NCBI RefSeq assembly: GCF_932526225.1
Contig: NC_064044.1
Location: 13,280,953-13,344,952, forward strand
Source of the DNA: Nematostella vectensis
Lineage: Eukaryota; Cnidaria; Anthozoa; Actiniaria; Edwardsiidae
Direction of reading: 5' to 3'
Length of the DNA: 64,000 bases
How positions within the stretch are numbered: position 1 is the stretch's first letter; every line of letters begins with the position of its first letter. The position numbers and the translations under genes were made by a program. Below are positions 37,701-52,700 of this stretch, in pieces. A model generated the notes under the pieces. That model saw only the letters and a program-made list of their open reading frames with translations. It searched no databases and had not been told where the DNA came from.

Positions 37701-40700
37701 GTAGTAGTATCTATAGGGTAGTAGTATCTATAGGGGTAGTAGTATCTATAGGGGTAGTAGTATCTATGGGGGTAGTAGTATCTATAGGGGTAGTAGTATC
37801 TATAGGGGTAGTAGTATCTATAGGGGAAGTAGCATCTATAGGGGTAGTAGTATCTATAGGGGTAGTAGTACCTATAGGGGTAGTAGTATCTATAGGGTAG
37901 TAGTATCTATAGGGGTAGTAGTATCTATAGGGGTAGTAGCATCTATAGGGGTAGTAGTATCTATAGGGGTAGTAGTATCTATAGGGGTAGTAGTATCTAT
38001 AGGGGTAGAAGTATCTATAGGGGAAGTAGTATCTATAGGGGTAGTAGTATCTATAGGGGTAGTAGTATCTATAGGGGTAATAGCATCTATAGGGGTAGTA
38101 GTATCTATAGGGGGTAGTAGTATCTATAGGGGGGGTAGTATCTATAGGGGTAGTAGTATCTATAGGGGGTAGTATCTATAGGGGTAGTAGTATCTATAGG
38201 GGTAGTAGTATCTATAGGGGTAGTAGTATTTATAGGGGTAGTAGTATCTATAGGGGTAGTAGTATCTATAGGGGTAGTAGTATCTATAGGGGTAGTAGTA
38301 TCTATAGGGGTAGTAGTATCTATAGGGGTAGTAGTATCTATAGGGGTAGTAGTATCTATAGGGGTAGTAGTATCTATAGGGGTAGTAGTATCTATAGGGG
38401 TAGTAGTATCTATAGGGGTAGTAGTATCTATAGGGGTAGTAGTATCTATAGGGTAGTAGTATCTATAGGGGTAGTAGTATCTATAGGGGTAGTAGTATCT
38501 ATAGGGGTAGTAGTATCTATAGGGGTAGTAGTATCTATGGGGGTAGTAGTATCTATAGGGGAAGTAGCATCTATAGGGGTAGTAGTATCTATAGGGGTAG
38601 TAGTACCTATAGGGGTAGTAGTATCTATAGGGTAGTAGTATCTATAGGGGTAGTAGTATCTATAGGGGTAGTAGTATCTATGGGGGTAGTAGTATCTATA
38701 GGGGTAGTAGTATCTATAGGGGTAGTAATATCTATAGGGGAAGTAGCATCTATAGGGGTAGTAGTATCTATAGGGGGCAGTAGTATCTATAGGGGTAGTA
38801 GTATCTACAGGGGTAGTAGTATCTATATGGGGGTAGTATCTATAGGGGTAGTAGTATCTATAGGGGTAGTAGTATCTATAGGGGTAGTAGTATCTATAGG
38901 GGTAGTAGTATCTATAGGGGTAGTAGTATCTATAGGGGTAGTAGTATCTATAGGGGTAGTAGTATCTATAGGGGAAGTAGTATCTATAGGGGAAGTAGCA
39001 TCTATAGGGGTAGTAGTATCTATAGGGGTAGTAGTAGTATCTATAGGGGTAGTAGTATCTATAGGGGGTAGTAGTACCTATAGGGGTAGTAGTATCTATA
39101 GGGTAGTAGTATCTATAGGGGTAGTAGTATCTATAGGGGTAGTAGTATCTATGGGGGTAGTAGTATCTATAGGGGTAGTAGTATCTATAGGTGTAGTAGT
39201 ATCTATAGGGGAAGTAGCATCTATAGGGGTAGTAGTATCTATAGGGGGTAGTAGTATCTATAGGGGTAGTAGTATCTACAGGGGTAGTAGTATCTATATG
39301 GGGGTAGTATCTATAGGGGTAGTAGTATCTATAGGGGTAGTAGTATCTATAGGGGTAGTAGTATCTATAGGGGTAGTAGTATCTATAGGGGTAGTAGTAT
39401 CTATAGGGGTAGTAGTATCTATAGGGGAAGTAGTATCTATAGGGGAAGTAGCATCTATAGGGGTAGTAGTATCTATAGGGGTAGTAGTAGTATCTATAGG
39501 GGTAGTAGTATCTATAGGGGGTAGTAGTATCTATATGGGGGTAGTATCTATAGGGGTAGTAGCATCTATAGGGGTAGTAGTATCTATAGGTGTAGTAGTA
39601 TCTATAGGGGTAGTAGTATCTATAGGGGTAGTAGTATCTATAGGGGTAGTAGTATCTATAGGGGGTAGTAGTATCTATAGGGGTAGTAGTATCTATAGGG
39701 GTAGTAGTATCTATAGGGGTAGTAGTATCTATAGGGGTAGTAGTATCTATAGGGGTAGTAGTATTTATAGGGGTAGTAGCATCTATAGGGGGGGTAGTAT
39801 TTATAGGGGTAGTAGTATCTATAGGGGTAGTAGTATTTATAGGGGTAGTAGTATCTATAGGGGTAGTAGTATCTATAGGGGGTAGTAGTATCTATAGGGG
39901 GGTAGTATTTATAGGGGTAGTAGTATCTATAGGGGGTAGTATTTATAGGGGTAGTAGTATCTATAGGGGGGTAGTATTTATAGGGGTAGTAGTATTTATA
40001 GGGGTAGTAGTATTTATAGGGGTAGTAGTATCTATAGGGGGTAGTAGTATCTATAGGGGTAGTAGTATCTATAGGGGTAGTAGTATCTATAGGGGGTAGT
40101 AGTATCTATAGGGGTAGTAGTATCTATAGGGGTAGTAGTATCTATAGGGGTAGTAGTATCTATAGGGGTAGTAGTATCTATAGGGGGTAGTAGTATCTAT
40201 AGGGGTAGTAGTATCTATAGGGGTAGTAGTATCTATAGGGGTAGTAGTATCTATAGGGGTAGTAGTATCTATAGGGGGGTAGCATCTATAGGTATAGTAG
40301 TATCTATAGGGGTAGTAGTATCTATAGGGGTAGTAGTATCTATAGGGGGTAGTATCTATAGGGGGTAGTATCTATAGGGGTAGTAGTATCTATAGGGGTA
40401 GTAGTATCTATAGGGGGTAGTAGTATCTATAGGGGGTAGTAGTATCTATAGGGGTAGTAGTATCTATAGGGGTAGTAGTATCTATAGGGGTAGTAGTATC
40501 TATGGGGGGGTTGTATCTATAGGTATAGTAGTTTCTATAGGGGTAGTAGTATCTATAGGGGGGTAGTATCTATAGGTATAGTAGTTTCTATAGGGGTAGT
40601 AGTATCTATAGGGGGTAGTAGTATCTATAGGGGTAGTAGTATCTATAGGGGTAATAGCATCTATAGGGGTAGTAGTATCTATAGGGGGTAGTAGTATCTA

Positions 40701-43700
40701 TGGGGGGTAGTAGTATCTATAGGGGTAGTAGTATCTATAGGGGTAGTAGTATCTATAGGGGGTAGTAGTATCTATAGGGGTAGTAGTATCTATAGGGGTA
40801 GTAGTATCTATAGGGGTAGTAGTATCTATAGGGGTAGTAGTATCTATAGGGGTAGTAGTATCTATAGGGCTAGTAGTATCTTTATGGGGGTAGTATCTAT
40901 AGGGGGGGTAGTATCTGTAGGGGTAGTCTGGGGCATATGTTTGAAGGGCTAGTAGTCTGGTGCATGGAGTCTTCATACTTACAACGTCTATAAGGTTTTT
41001 AAGGGAATCAAAGTTCACTTCTGTGAACACGAAATCCGACGAAGGCTTGTTGGCAAGCTGCTGTAACTATAACAGAACAAGAGAGTTTGCTTTGAGCATG
41101 AGGCAGGAAAAAAATCCAAACCAAGAATTATAAGCATATTTTTGGGTTTCGTGGTTTGCATGCATTTTTTTAAATGGATTTATAGTACAATATTAAATAA
41201 TACATTCATTTGTATAGCCCCTATTACATAGTCTCTTTAAAATAAACTTTAGGAAAAATTATTTATTATTAGTACATCCATATAAGGTCATACATACTTG
41301 ATACTTTTCAAAAGCAGCCACACCAACAGTTAGAACCCATGCCCCTAACGCTCTAGCACGATTGGCCTGAAACAACAATAGTTTACGATGTGGTTATACG
41401 ATGCACAAGGCATTTTACCTGCAACTTGCAACACAATTTTCGTTGAGTTACGAGTTGCATAAAAATACGTTTGTAACATCCCCTTTTTGCAACTTGCAAT
41501 GCGTTTTTTTGCATAGCGAGTTGCAAGAAAAGTAGAATTGGTTTCTACTTTTCGCTACATTGCGAGAAAATTGCCTTGTGTATCTTGTTTCTCGCAACCT
41601 GCAATCTTATCTATTCCTCATGGTTCCATTGCAACTTCTTCTGAGTCGCAGTCGCTTTGCCAGTATCGACATTACATATATTTGGCAATAGCTTCTCCGA
41701 TGGAACATGATGTTCGAGCTTTAGCAGCGGTTCGGGTGCACTGGGTCACATGACCCTGGCCTGGGCGGCCAGGTCCAGGGAAGGCAAATTCCACTTTTCG
41801 TGCGAATGCCGAGTATTGCCTTCACTATAACTGACTATACACAGCTATACTAACACAGGGAATATATTCATGATTAATTAAGCCGTAGTCCAGTCCAAAC
41901 TTACCCAAGAAACTGATTCAACAAGATCATTTAAGGCTCCATCGGTAACGATTAGAAGGAAACTAGCCGCTTGTTGACCTATAAAGAAGCTCCAACACTT
42001 AAAACAAAGTAGAAGCCTAAGCCAAGGACTGGCCCATAAGAGTCCGAGCATTAAAGAAAACTGATTATAGAAAGAAGCAACGATTATTTGCAATCAAAGG
42101 GGATACTGAAATATATAAATACGGCATATAATTGTTCAGTTATCTGTTGTGCATGGAATTTTTTTATTCTACCATGTTTATACAGGCACCCTTCAGCAAT
42201 GATATGTGCTTGTATTAATGGGGTCCGAAAAAATGAGTAAGACTACATGTATAAACAAATATATAAAATAAAATACACGTAAATATTTAAAACATAGAAC
42301 GCGTTACTCAAACAATCATAAAGGATAACAACTATAGTGGTCTTATAAGCTTTTCAGCGCTTTTCTGGCAGCGCTGGGCGAAAGCACATTGAACTGTTTC
42401 GCTCCCTGAAAAGCGAGCGACCCCCGCCAGAGCTCTGTTCTAATATATAGTTGTTTGATAAAAGGCCTTCGTGAAACACTGCGCACCAAGGCTGCTAAGT
42501 TGTCTGGGTAAAACACGAATCTGCTCGAGTTAGCGAGTTCTTATAGATAGCTTATGGATATTCAACTCAAGCTTTCAGCGAAGTTATTGTTTGTAGAAAT
42601 TATCATCTAAAACGGCGAAGTATCGCCACAAATAATATTTTGCTTTTTTCAAAACTGCCTTTCAGTCTAGGCGCGTAGGCTTGAGCGATCGCCAGCCTTT
42701 ATTGGAATAGCTATATACATAGCGAAAAAAATTCGACTTACCCATTGTCTCAATTTGCTCAGTAACCTATGAAAAAAGAAGACAGATACATTTCTATTTC
42801 AACATAGAGGGCAGGTCATCACAAATATTATTTGATCTCGCTTTCGATAGTCGTAATCCCGGAGTAAATAGTGACTTGAGAAAAAAAGATCAACCGTACT
42901 CTTTTGTCACTGCCTCGCGAGGTCAAAAGCTCACACCGGGGTTTAATAACGGTGATTTAGCAGCCCTAATACTGTTGGTTTGGATAAGGACTATTTCTTT
43001 TACGATTAAATTTGATGGACCTGTGACCTAGCACCGTAAATTGTTGGTCTGTTGTTTCTCTCTTGCATTGATGGCCGGTGATTTTTTTTTTAGGCATACC
43101 TTTTTAAGAGCAGTAGCCATATTAGGTGACAAGGAATACCTTTTTAAGAGCAGTTGCCATATACGTGACGCCTTTTGGTCGGACTTGCCTCAAGTTTTCG
43201 AGACCTTCAGCAATTCTAGTCCTTAAAGAGACAGCATCACATTGCGTCTCATTCAAACGTAGAATATAAAAAAAACGTTAATGGTTGAGGAAAGGCGGTT
43301 GTCGGTGGGTGAATTTCCAGGAAGGGGTTGGTCAATGGGGGAATTGGTTTTCAAGGAAGGGAGGGAGCGGCAATGTCATCTATGAGGGAATCGGTTTTCA
43401 TGGGAGGGACGGGGGGGGGGGGGGGCAATGATATCTATGGGGGAATCGGTTTTCATGGGAGGGACGGGGGGCAATGTCATCTATGGGGGAATCGGTTTTC
43501 ATGGGAGGGAAGGGGGGGGGCAATGTTGTCTATGGGGGAACCGAAGGCAGAGAGGAGGGGAGGGGAGTTTGTGTTTACCTGTCGCTTGTCAGTCCGAGTA
43601 TAATCTCACTTGCATCGGCATCAGAAAACGTGATAAAAGATATTCGAAGCTGTGGGCTGCAAACCAAATAAGTCAAATTATTAGTTTACCATATACATCC

Positions 43701-46700
43701 AGGACGAGGTCTTGAAAAAAAAGAGACTTGATAAAGTAGAAAATTCGGTCAAATTAATACAGCGTTTGCTGAAACATCATACTGCAGTTTTCAATAGTCT
43801 GACGATTTCCATCATCTAAAGCGCCTTCTGGCTTCCGCATCCTTGAAGCGTTTTCATTGACCAGTACAGAAACGGTTTCCAATTTACTCCTTTAGTTTCA
43901 GCCAGAAAGCGGTTCAGCAGTTGGAAATTGTTGACGAGAGTTCGCATAACATTGAAAATGGCTGTAAAATTCTGGTTTGTTACACAGGCTGCCCATGTAT
44001 ATGTACCGAGAATGTCTACGAATTTTCAATAACAAGATAACATCTCTACACCGGCCCCTGCCTTACAATGCAAGATCCATTCAAAATGATAGACCACTGG
44101 TCACTGACATTCCTCTGGTTTTGTCCTTTTTAGGCTATACAGTAGAGAGGGCTATAGAAAAAAATAGACCCCGCTTTGTAGGATGATTACCTAGTTGGTG
44201 GACAGGTAAAACATACCTGATAAAGCTATTGGTGATATTTTCCACAAAGTTAACCGTCTGTTGCTGGAAATTATAGATAGGAACACTACTGGATCTAGAA
44301 AAAAAAAAAGAATCAAATTAAACACTTTATGGCAATTCAAAGAAAATAATCTTTCATTAGTTTTCTTGAAGGGTGTGTTTACACGAGAGGTGTCCTAACC
44401 TAGTTCTTCTTCCTTGTTTTTATGGTCTGGTTCACATGCGAGGTTCATATGTGGGTAGGAATACCCTAGGGGCCCAGCCCCCCCCCCCCCCTCCCCCTCC
44501 CCTTGCCGCCCGGGTCATTTCTTATTGAAGAATCGTCAGATACTAATAATGCTGTTTCCCAGGTGACACCGATGACTGCGCACCCCCCCCCCCCCCCCCC
44601 CTCAGCAAATCTTTGATACGCTTCTACTCGGTACAAAAAACAGCTACTAATTCTCATGTGAACCATTAATAAGAACAGGACCTTACAAGGGGCACTTGCT
44701 AAGAATGTTTTTATGAAATGTGAAATACAAGTGTGTAAGAAAATAACGTAAAATCTTCCTGATTACTTCTCCCAAGCGTAACAAATAGAAACGAACCAAT
44801 TCTCCGTTAAAGGGAGTTTATGCAAAGGATCTAATCATGCAATTTCAAGGTTGAGTAAATGTAAAACTAGTATTTTCAACCTGAGTATTTTCAACCTAAA
44901 ACTAGTATTTTCAACCATTCGCTCATTGTTAGGTGCTCAAACAAAATATTGCATTTATCTGAAAGACCAAATGTCATTTAAATAAACCTGGATAGTTATT
45001 TTAATTATTCCGCGTAATTTTGACTGTTTTTAGATTGCCGAAATAACACTCTTCACCATTAATGGCAAAAGCTTCGTAGTCTGACAACGGCGTAAAATGT
45101 TTAAAAAGTTTATTTTTCTAGTATATCTCAAAAGCTGACAAATGGGCTCTTTTTTCATAGTAGCCAAGCGCTAACAGCCATCAGAAAAAAAATTTAACGA
45201 ATACTTCTTATGAGCCACTTTAGTGGCATGAATTTGTACAGCTTTGCGCAAACAATTTTAGATTAGATGGGAAAATAAATATAATTACGGGATGGGCTTA
45301 GCTTAATGGAAAAAATTGCCCCATTTAAATTTGTATTGAATGCCCCTCTCTTAATGAGATAGCTCTTACGCGGGAGTGACCTTTGAGACACCCCCTCCCC
45401 CCCCCCTGATATCTTCTCTCCCTGGTTCAGTTCAAGATAATACTGGCACACATCGACTAGAAGGCAATATCTGCATTTGTGCTCGACTCGGAGATTGGTG
45501 CGATCACATTAAGTACCTAGAGTAACGTAGTGGGGGGTAGTTGGCTTGTTCCTCTACACGACACAAGCCAATAGGCGATTCGCACTGAGAAGTCACGTGA
45601 CTTTTTATGTGCCAAATTCAAGCCGATAATTGCTGCGTAATGTTAGAGTTTGACGAAATAAAATATAAAATCTCTAAATTAAAAAATAAGCCCTATCTGA
45701 CACATACTTTATTCCTGATCATCGTTCGCGATAAACCTCCATTTTATTTTGCCGCCAAAAGTACGCAAGTTTGCCACCCAAAAATCACGTGATTTCTTGG
45801 TGTCAATCGGCGCAAGCATTCAAGCGTCGGAAAGCTCATCAATGAAAACTGCAATTATCACATTCCTATTGGCTGTCTAGGTAGTCATAGTTACGTGCGT
45901 ACTCTGTAACAATTCTAAGACCGCCTTTAAGGGTGTAAAATAAAGAAAAAAATACATACGATTCATGTTGAATGATATATATACACATTTAGATTTTGTC
46001 CCAAAGCCAATTTTCGGAAACTAAAATTTGGTTGTGTAATGAAGAAAAAATACCTGCTTTATAAAATAAATAATTATAATGAACTATAATGATTACTATA
46101 TTAACAGACTGTAGTGATAGAGTGTTGTCATCTACAAAAAGCTTGTCATTTGCCACAACACAAAGCATTTATCATATGCTGTGAGCTTTCATATAAGATC
46201 CTGCTTTTGTTAGACAGATTTATACCAGGTTCGTATACTTTAAACTAACTTAAAAACAGTTTCTGTCGCCGCCGTTTAGTCTTCCCAACAAAATATCATC
46301 AATTGTAAGAAATGACTTCACTCAAAATCCTTGCGTTTTCATTGGCCCGCAAGTCCCTGACCAATCAAAAGGCACAGAATGTAGTTCCGTTAGTTGGAAA
46401 TGACGGAAGCCAGAAAGCCATTTAGCAGCCGGAAACTTCTGCTGAATATTGTAAACGCCAGTAAATTTTCAGTTGCATTACTCTCTTTATTATGTCGTTG
46501 GTACCATATTAAGATTGCTGTTCTCTCTGCCTTCCCTACTGCGTCCCTAGATAATGTCCCTTGCATCCCTAGCATCCAATCTTATAAACCGTTTCGCAAT
46601 TAGCTGTTGCGATATGTCATAGAATGTGTTCATGAGGTGTATATTAATGGCTATTTAAATGTCTTCACATAATTGCTCTACCAATACGGAAGTACTTATT

Positions 46701-49700
46701 TTTTTTTACGAAAAATCACCATTATGATTTTTACTACACGAAAACTAAGAATTAAATGTGCCCATTAAACAACCGTGAATATTATTGGATTTAATTATTT
46801 GTGTAATATTCTTTTAATAGTTCATTAATTATATATTATTATTTAATATACACTGATATTTAGGAACATCCTTTTATACGCATTTCAAGGTTTAAAATGT
46901 TAACAAAATACGAACGAGAAATACGAAAGAGAATAATTAATGAATAAACAAAGTCTTATAACACACGTGGTTTATTGGAGTAGGTCTGGCAGCTGACAAA
47001 GTGTGTTCCAATGAAATCGAAGAATTTTAAAGAATGTCCATGGTTGTTTGTTTAAGTTGAACGAAGAGCATGCAAGTTATTAAAACGGGAAATTATCGTG
47101 TTCTTTTAGAAAGGAAAACTCGCGAAATTCTCAACAGATACGAAAACCACGTGTGTGAAGGGAAATATTTATTATAGCGAGCTTAACAAAAACGGCAGGG
47201 GGTCAGTATGGCATGTATTTTATCAGGCGAATATATCGAAAAGTCTAAGCATTAGCATTTAGTTATACATGAAGGTACTAAGTCCAGTGGTCCTTCACTT
47301 GGCTTTTTTCCTTCTACCAATGAGTTCTGTAAAAATGTTGACTATTTAATTTGCCGAAACGACAAAGATAAAAAAAAAGATAAGGATTATTCCCTGTCCT
47401 TATCAATTTATATACTATAAATATCGCTGTGTGTGTAAACAAACAGCTATAAGCAATTAATGCATTTATTTCTGTCTCAAGTTCCTAACATGATTAAACC
47501 CTACCCAGTAAAAAAAAAAATCGCTACTAACTATAATAACAATTAACTGAAATTAATGCTACCTACTCTGTCTTATCTTTTTGAATCTCTCGTAAAAGTA
47601 CTTAATTTCTTTATCGTTCAAGCTATCCCCAAACACAGCAGTCTTCTTTAACCGCTCATCTGTCCATTTATCGGACCAAACGTTCATGTTTCCCTCCCAT
47701 GCCCACGTGCCCCCACCCATATCCAGTGGAGTCACGCCAACACTTCGTGCCAGCCAACCAAAATAAGCATCCTCAACCTGAAAACGCGGTTTTTTCAGAG
47801 ACTCCATATGCACGTCCTTTAAGATATTCCCGGAAAAAATATAGAACGGACCCGCGCAGTAGTTCGGGAAATATTTCTCTGGGAAGTCCTTTTTGCTGAC
47901 ATACCATTTAGAAGACGGGTTTCTATGAATAAATGCTCTGTGATGTACAAAACCCGCGTATAATTTCTCAGGAATGGAAGGTTCGTGCAACCAGTTTAGA
48001 AGACGCGGGAAGTTTACATAGACATCATCATCTGCTTTTAGAATGTACTTCGGTTGAACACTTAAAGCCCATTTGAAACTATCCTGGACCTTACCGACTA
48101 AATTCTTATAAGATTCTTTTTGGTCTACGCGAAGAATATCCCCATACTCAAAAGATTCATTCTCCATGCGTTGATCCAATTCGACATCCCCGGAAAAACC
48201 GACGGAGAATATACAGTAAATATTCAAATCTTGGTAATTGGAAGTGACGTTCAAAGACCTCCCTGGTAAACCTTTGAGGTTCTTCGAGTTTAAAGTAGAC
48301 GTCCATGTTCGCCGCAGTAAATCTCGCCTGCTTCTGGAGCTAGGACGAGAGATGATGAGGACTAAAAGATACACTTCCTCTGTAATAACAGGAGCAAAAG
48401 GTCGACTGCGTATTGAAGTCGCTGAACCATCTAAAACTGTCGTAGTAGCGTTTTCACGACTCCGTCTAACGTTATCCCAAACTGTTCTAGTAATTACTTG
48501 TTTGGTCCGTTCAATGATTGAATGAACAGTTTGAATAAGATAACCAGAGGTGGAAGAATTGACGGGAAGCATTGCCCTCGAGGAATTCATCGACGTCTTG
48601 CCAGCTGTAGCATTGTCTCTTGGCTCGTACACCCCGAACACAGTCTTATAGTTTTCTTCAGGCCGAGATGCGACTTTATGCCGAAGAGAAACGGGTGTTA
48701 TCACATCCATTTGCCATAAGATCAGGCAGACTATTTGAATGAAGAGTATGAAGAAAAATACTGTTGTTTTTGAAGGCATATCTCCTAACTTCCTCCTCCT
48801 CGTGCTGCCTCGGCTATCTGATACTGCGGCTAAAAGTCGGTTAATTTTTAACGCGTGTCGTGTGATATGCAAATAGCATTCGACCCTCCGCGCACACCTT
48901 TACCTTAATATCAAGCCCACCAAGTATTGAAAAGCAATCTTTTTATGTTTAATATTTATTATGTGAGTACAAAATCAAATTAAACGTGGTTCATGAGAAA
49001 TGGAATGGTAACATGTTCACTGCGACATCCATTAAAAGCATTAAAGGCAATAGGTTGTTTCGATTATGTTTTTGTTGCTGCCCTTACGTGCGTTCGATTG
49101 ACCTCGATTGATTCAATTCCGTAGAAATACAATTTTCCGGATTTTCCGGGAAATCTCAAAATGAATAAAACGCGACTTCAAGTTTTAGAAAAAAAAGCCC
49201 GCCAACTGTCAGCGGTTTTCCAAACAACGCTAAGTCCAAAACAAAAATGTAGGCTGCGATGGCGGCTTATTATGGGGTTGTAGTTGTTATCAAAAAAAAC
49301 TTTCCTTTATCATTGTTTTAGGCACTTTACTTGCCCAGTGGCATTACCGGGTTTTCGCGTTGTTCGTTTGTATTGCAGAGTACTTTATTGATGAGAGTCG
49401 ATATAGAGATCATTTACGCAGTGAAAATTCCATTTTTTTAGAATTCGAGGTCAATGGAAGGTTTCCTTTCCGATTTTCTCCAAATGTTTTTTCGAAAGAG
49501 AGGTAATCGAACCCCCCCCCCCCCCCCCCCCCTTGTGGAAGGGCAGTATCTAGAAACCGAATTCTGTAACGCCTTCGGTTCCTTCGAGAACGAAAATAGA
49601 TAACCCGTTAGCGTGTAAAAGGGGAAATTGTATGTATAAAACCCTTCGTCTAAGTTAAACTTACTTTTAATAACAGGGGAACAAGCAAGACCAACCTCAG

Positions 49701-52700
49701 AAGTTTGCGGTTTTGGAAATTTGTAAGAAGCTAACAATAAAAACACACAGACTGACCGAGCTGTTAAATGTGATCATTTTAATTCCCTCTGTGAAGTATC
49801 CTAAAAATCAGCTGCTTCTGCCCCACTCTACATAGCTGTGTACTTCACAGAGGGTTAAACAAGGACCCCGTGGTATAAAATGCGCGGACCTAGTCCAAGT
49901 CGTCATTTTCGCTAGACCACACGTCAAGTGCAGAGCTCCGTAAATAATCGAAAAAACAGAGCCGTAGATTAACTTTGATTATTTCGAAGTCGAAAATAAT
50001 GTTCTGTATGCACAAGGCAATAACGGCGACCTTCTTGGGAGTAGTTTTCTACGGCAACAAGGACAAAAATTGTGATTGAAATTTTAATTAAAAAACAGCG
50101 CGCTCTCGTTTGAAATGACGCTGTTCTTTAGAGCGCGCGTGGAGATAACGAAACCTGAAAACTTATTCGCCTCAAAATCGCCTCCATTCTCTATTTCTTA
50201 TCTGTCCAGTCACCAGAGAAGATTGAAATTTTAGTTGTTTTTGCACCATTGATGTTTAAGAGATTATTTCGAACATGATCAAAAGTCATTCGCTTCTTTT
50301 TATGGAGCTCTCGACAAAGTCTAGCGAGAATGACGACTTGGACCAGGCGCGCTTTTTATACGCTCTACAGGCGTAGAATCAAGTAGGGGGGAGGGGGTGC
50401 AAACTTTCCAAGAGCACTTGCGCGTAATATTTAGAGCAAGCAGCGACTAACGCGCGAAATTTGAAGGAAAAATTATCAAACAAACCAATTAAAAATGCTA
50501 AAATATCCTCATTACAGTTGCTAAACATGTCAAATAAAGTCAAATGTATTACAGCTGAAGTCATAAGCTAGTAGTCCACGGTTTTTTTGTTTTAATCATA
50601 CGCAAAAAAGATAAGTAAAAATAAGGGAAAGGTCAATAATTATCGGGGGGGGGGGGGGGGGGGGGGCGTTCAAGTTGACCGTATGTTGTTAACCGTATAG
50701 GGTACTCTTTACTGTGCCGTGCTGTAGTTTAAAAAGGGGATTGGGCACTTTGACAAGACAAAGGTAACATGCTTTAAATTTTTTTAAACGGAATTTGCCC
50801 TGACTGCGCTGTTTTCTACATAATTATAGGGGACAGTATCCCCACCCACCCCAAGCCAAATTATTGGGTGTGAGGTGGGGAGGGTGTACTGACTTTAGGC
50901 ATGTCTAACCCCCCCCCCAGGGGGGGGGGGGACTCTCCAGAAAAGTACACGGGGGTGATGTCCTATCTTTTAGGGTATCAAACTGCTATCATCCAACTGC
51001 TAACTCTTCAGCTCCTCAGGGGTTGTCGAAGGATTTTTCCGATTTTGATATCTCTTAGGTAAAAAATCGCTGCTATTCCTTAGTGGGTGTTTAACGGGAT
51101 TTCCGATTCTGCTATCTTTTAGGGTTAAAAATTTCTTCGACCACACCCAATTTGCTATCTCTTAGGGGTAAGAATTTCTGTTGACAACACCCAAAGTGCT
51201 ATCCCTAAGGGTTAAAAAGGATTTTGTGGAAGATCGCACCCCGTCTGTTTTAATAGTCCCCTCCCCTCCCCCCAGGGGTTGTAGGATGTCTATTGATTTA
51301 TCTTTGCCAAAAAAAATTTGTACAAAAATTAAATAAACCATTAAACGTTATCATGACAAAATTATTCAAGTTTAATGTGAACCATGAGCCTTCTTATATA
51401 AAAAGGATTTCACATTTTTTTAAAGTAAATAATCATTGTAAATAGCAACTAGCTAAGCATCCATTGTTTATTTTTCCCGTTGAGTTTTTTACACAAATTC
51501 TTGCCCCTTGTTTAGATTCTTAAAATTTTTGTAAATGCGATTCCCATTGCAGCAAAAACAGCAAACAGGGGCGGATCTAGCTTTTCGCTTAAGGGGGGGT
51601 TTGGCTCAGCCGCAAAGGGGGGAGGGGTAATTTTTTGGCTTTCTGGCAACCCAAAGGGGGGGTTAAACCCCCTAAACCCTCCCCCTAGATCCGCCACCGG
51701 CAAAAGGCATGCTCACTACAATCACAGAAACAATAACCTCATCATTGCAGCCAGGCCTGTAGCCAGGGGGTTCGGGGGGTTGGGACGAACCCCCCACCCA
51801 GCTTTAAGGTCTGCTCAGAGCAAACAAAAAAAATGTAAGGTTTGGCTGGATATACCGTGCACATTAATATGTCTTTAAAATGACTAGATAAATCTTTTTA
51901 GAATAATTATCTTTATTATTATGGCTATATGTTAAAAAGCACCCTATTAATAACATTTTGAATACAAGATTGAATTTATTTGAAGTATTGATTGCCTAAT
52001 GTAATAAGGCGAGGGGAGCGGTATACTGGAAATTCTGTTCGCTTTAATGGAAAAAAGAACCACCCCGCTCAAAATCCTGGCTAAGGGCCTGGTAGCCATG
52101 GTACTAGGGTTGTCATACTGACAGTTTTGTGAAGTCGGCCAATGAGGGTGCACATAATGTTTTTTAAGACAACTTCACTGGTCAACAATCGAGGCTTGAA
52201 ATAATCATGGAATATATCACAGTCCGCCAGAACCCTCCTGATAGGCTAGGTAACATTCTTTAAATTCTTTATTGGTGGCCATGGCTGCACAGGTCGCACT
52301 ATATTAATTGGGATTTAGGCGGATCTCAAAAGAACCATTTTGCACCAGCCATAGAATAAACCCTTTTTTTTTACTTGAAAGCTTTTGCTTGTACGAATTT
52401 CAAGAAAAACAAATTGCATCCACAGTAATATAGGCTCCTCTTCATTCATTTTAGACTAAATGTGGACCTGATCAATAAATTTTGTTTGAACTAAAAAAGG
52501 GGGAATATTTCCTCTAAGTACAATACATGCATGCCAATGTTTTCCCACTTCTACATTTGCTCGCCCAAAGGGCACACCACAGGACCCCCCTTACAGCCAC
52601 AGAAACATTCTTGCATTTACTACTCTCTGTACCTTGGGTTAAGTGCTTACCCATGTAAACATTTATTCACTTTATGCTGTGTAGGGGCACCACTAAAACC

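Noticed and set aside
38680-39885. 401-codon frame of VVSIGV repeats and similar long frames across 36.6-41.0 kb
   Set aside because: They exist because the minisatellite unit is 18 bp, so frames stay open on both strands. No splice context or domain supports translation.
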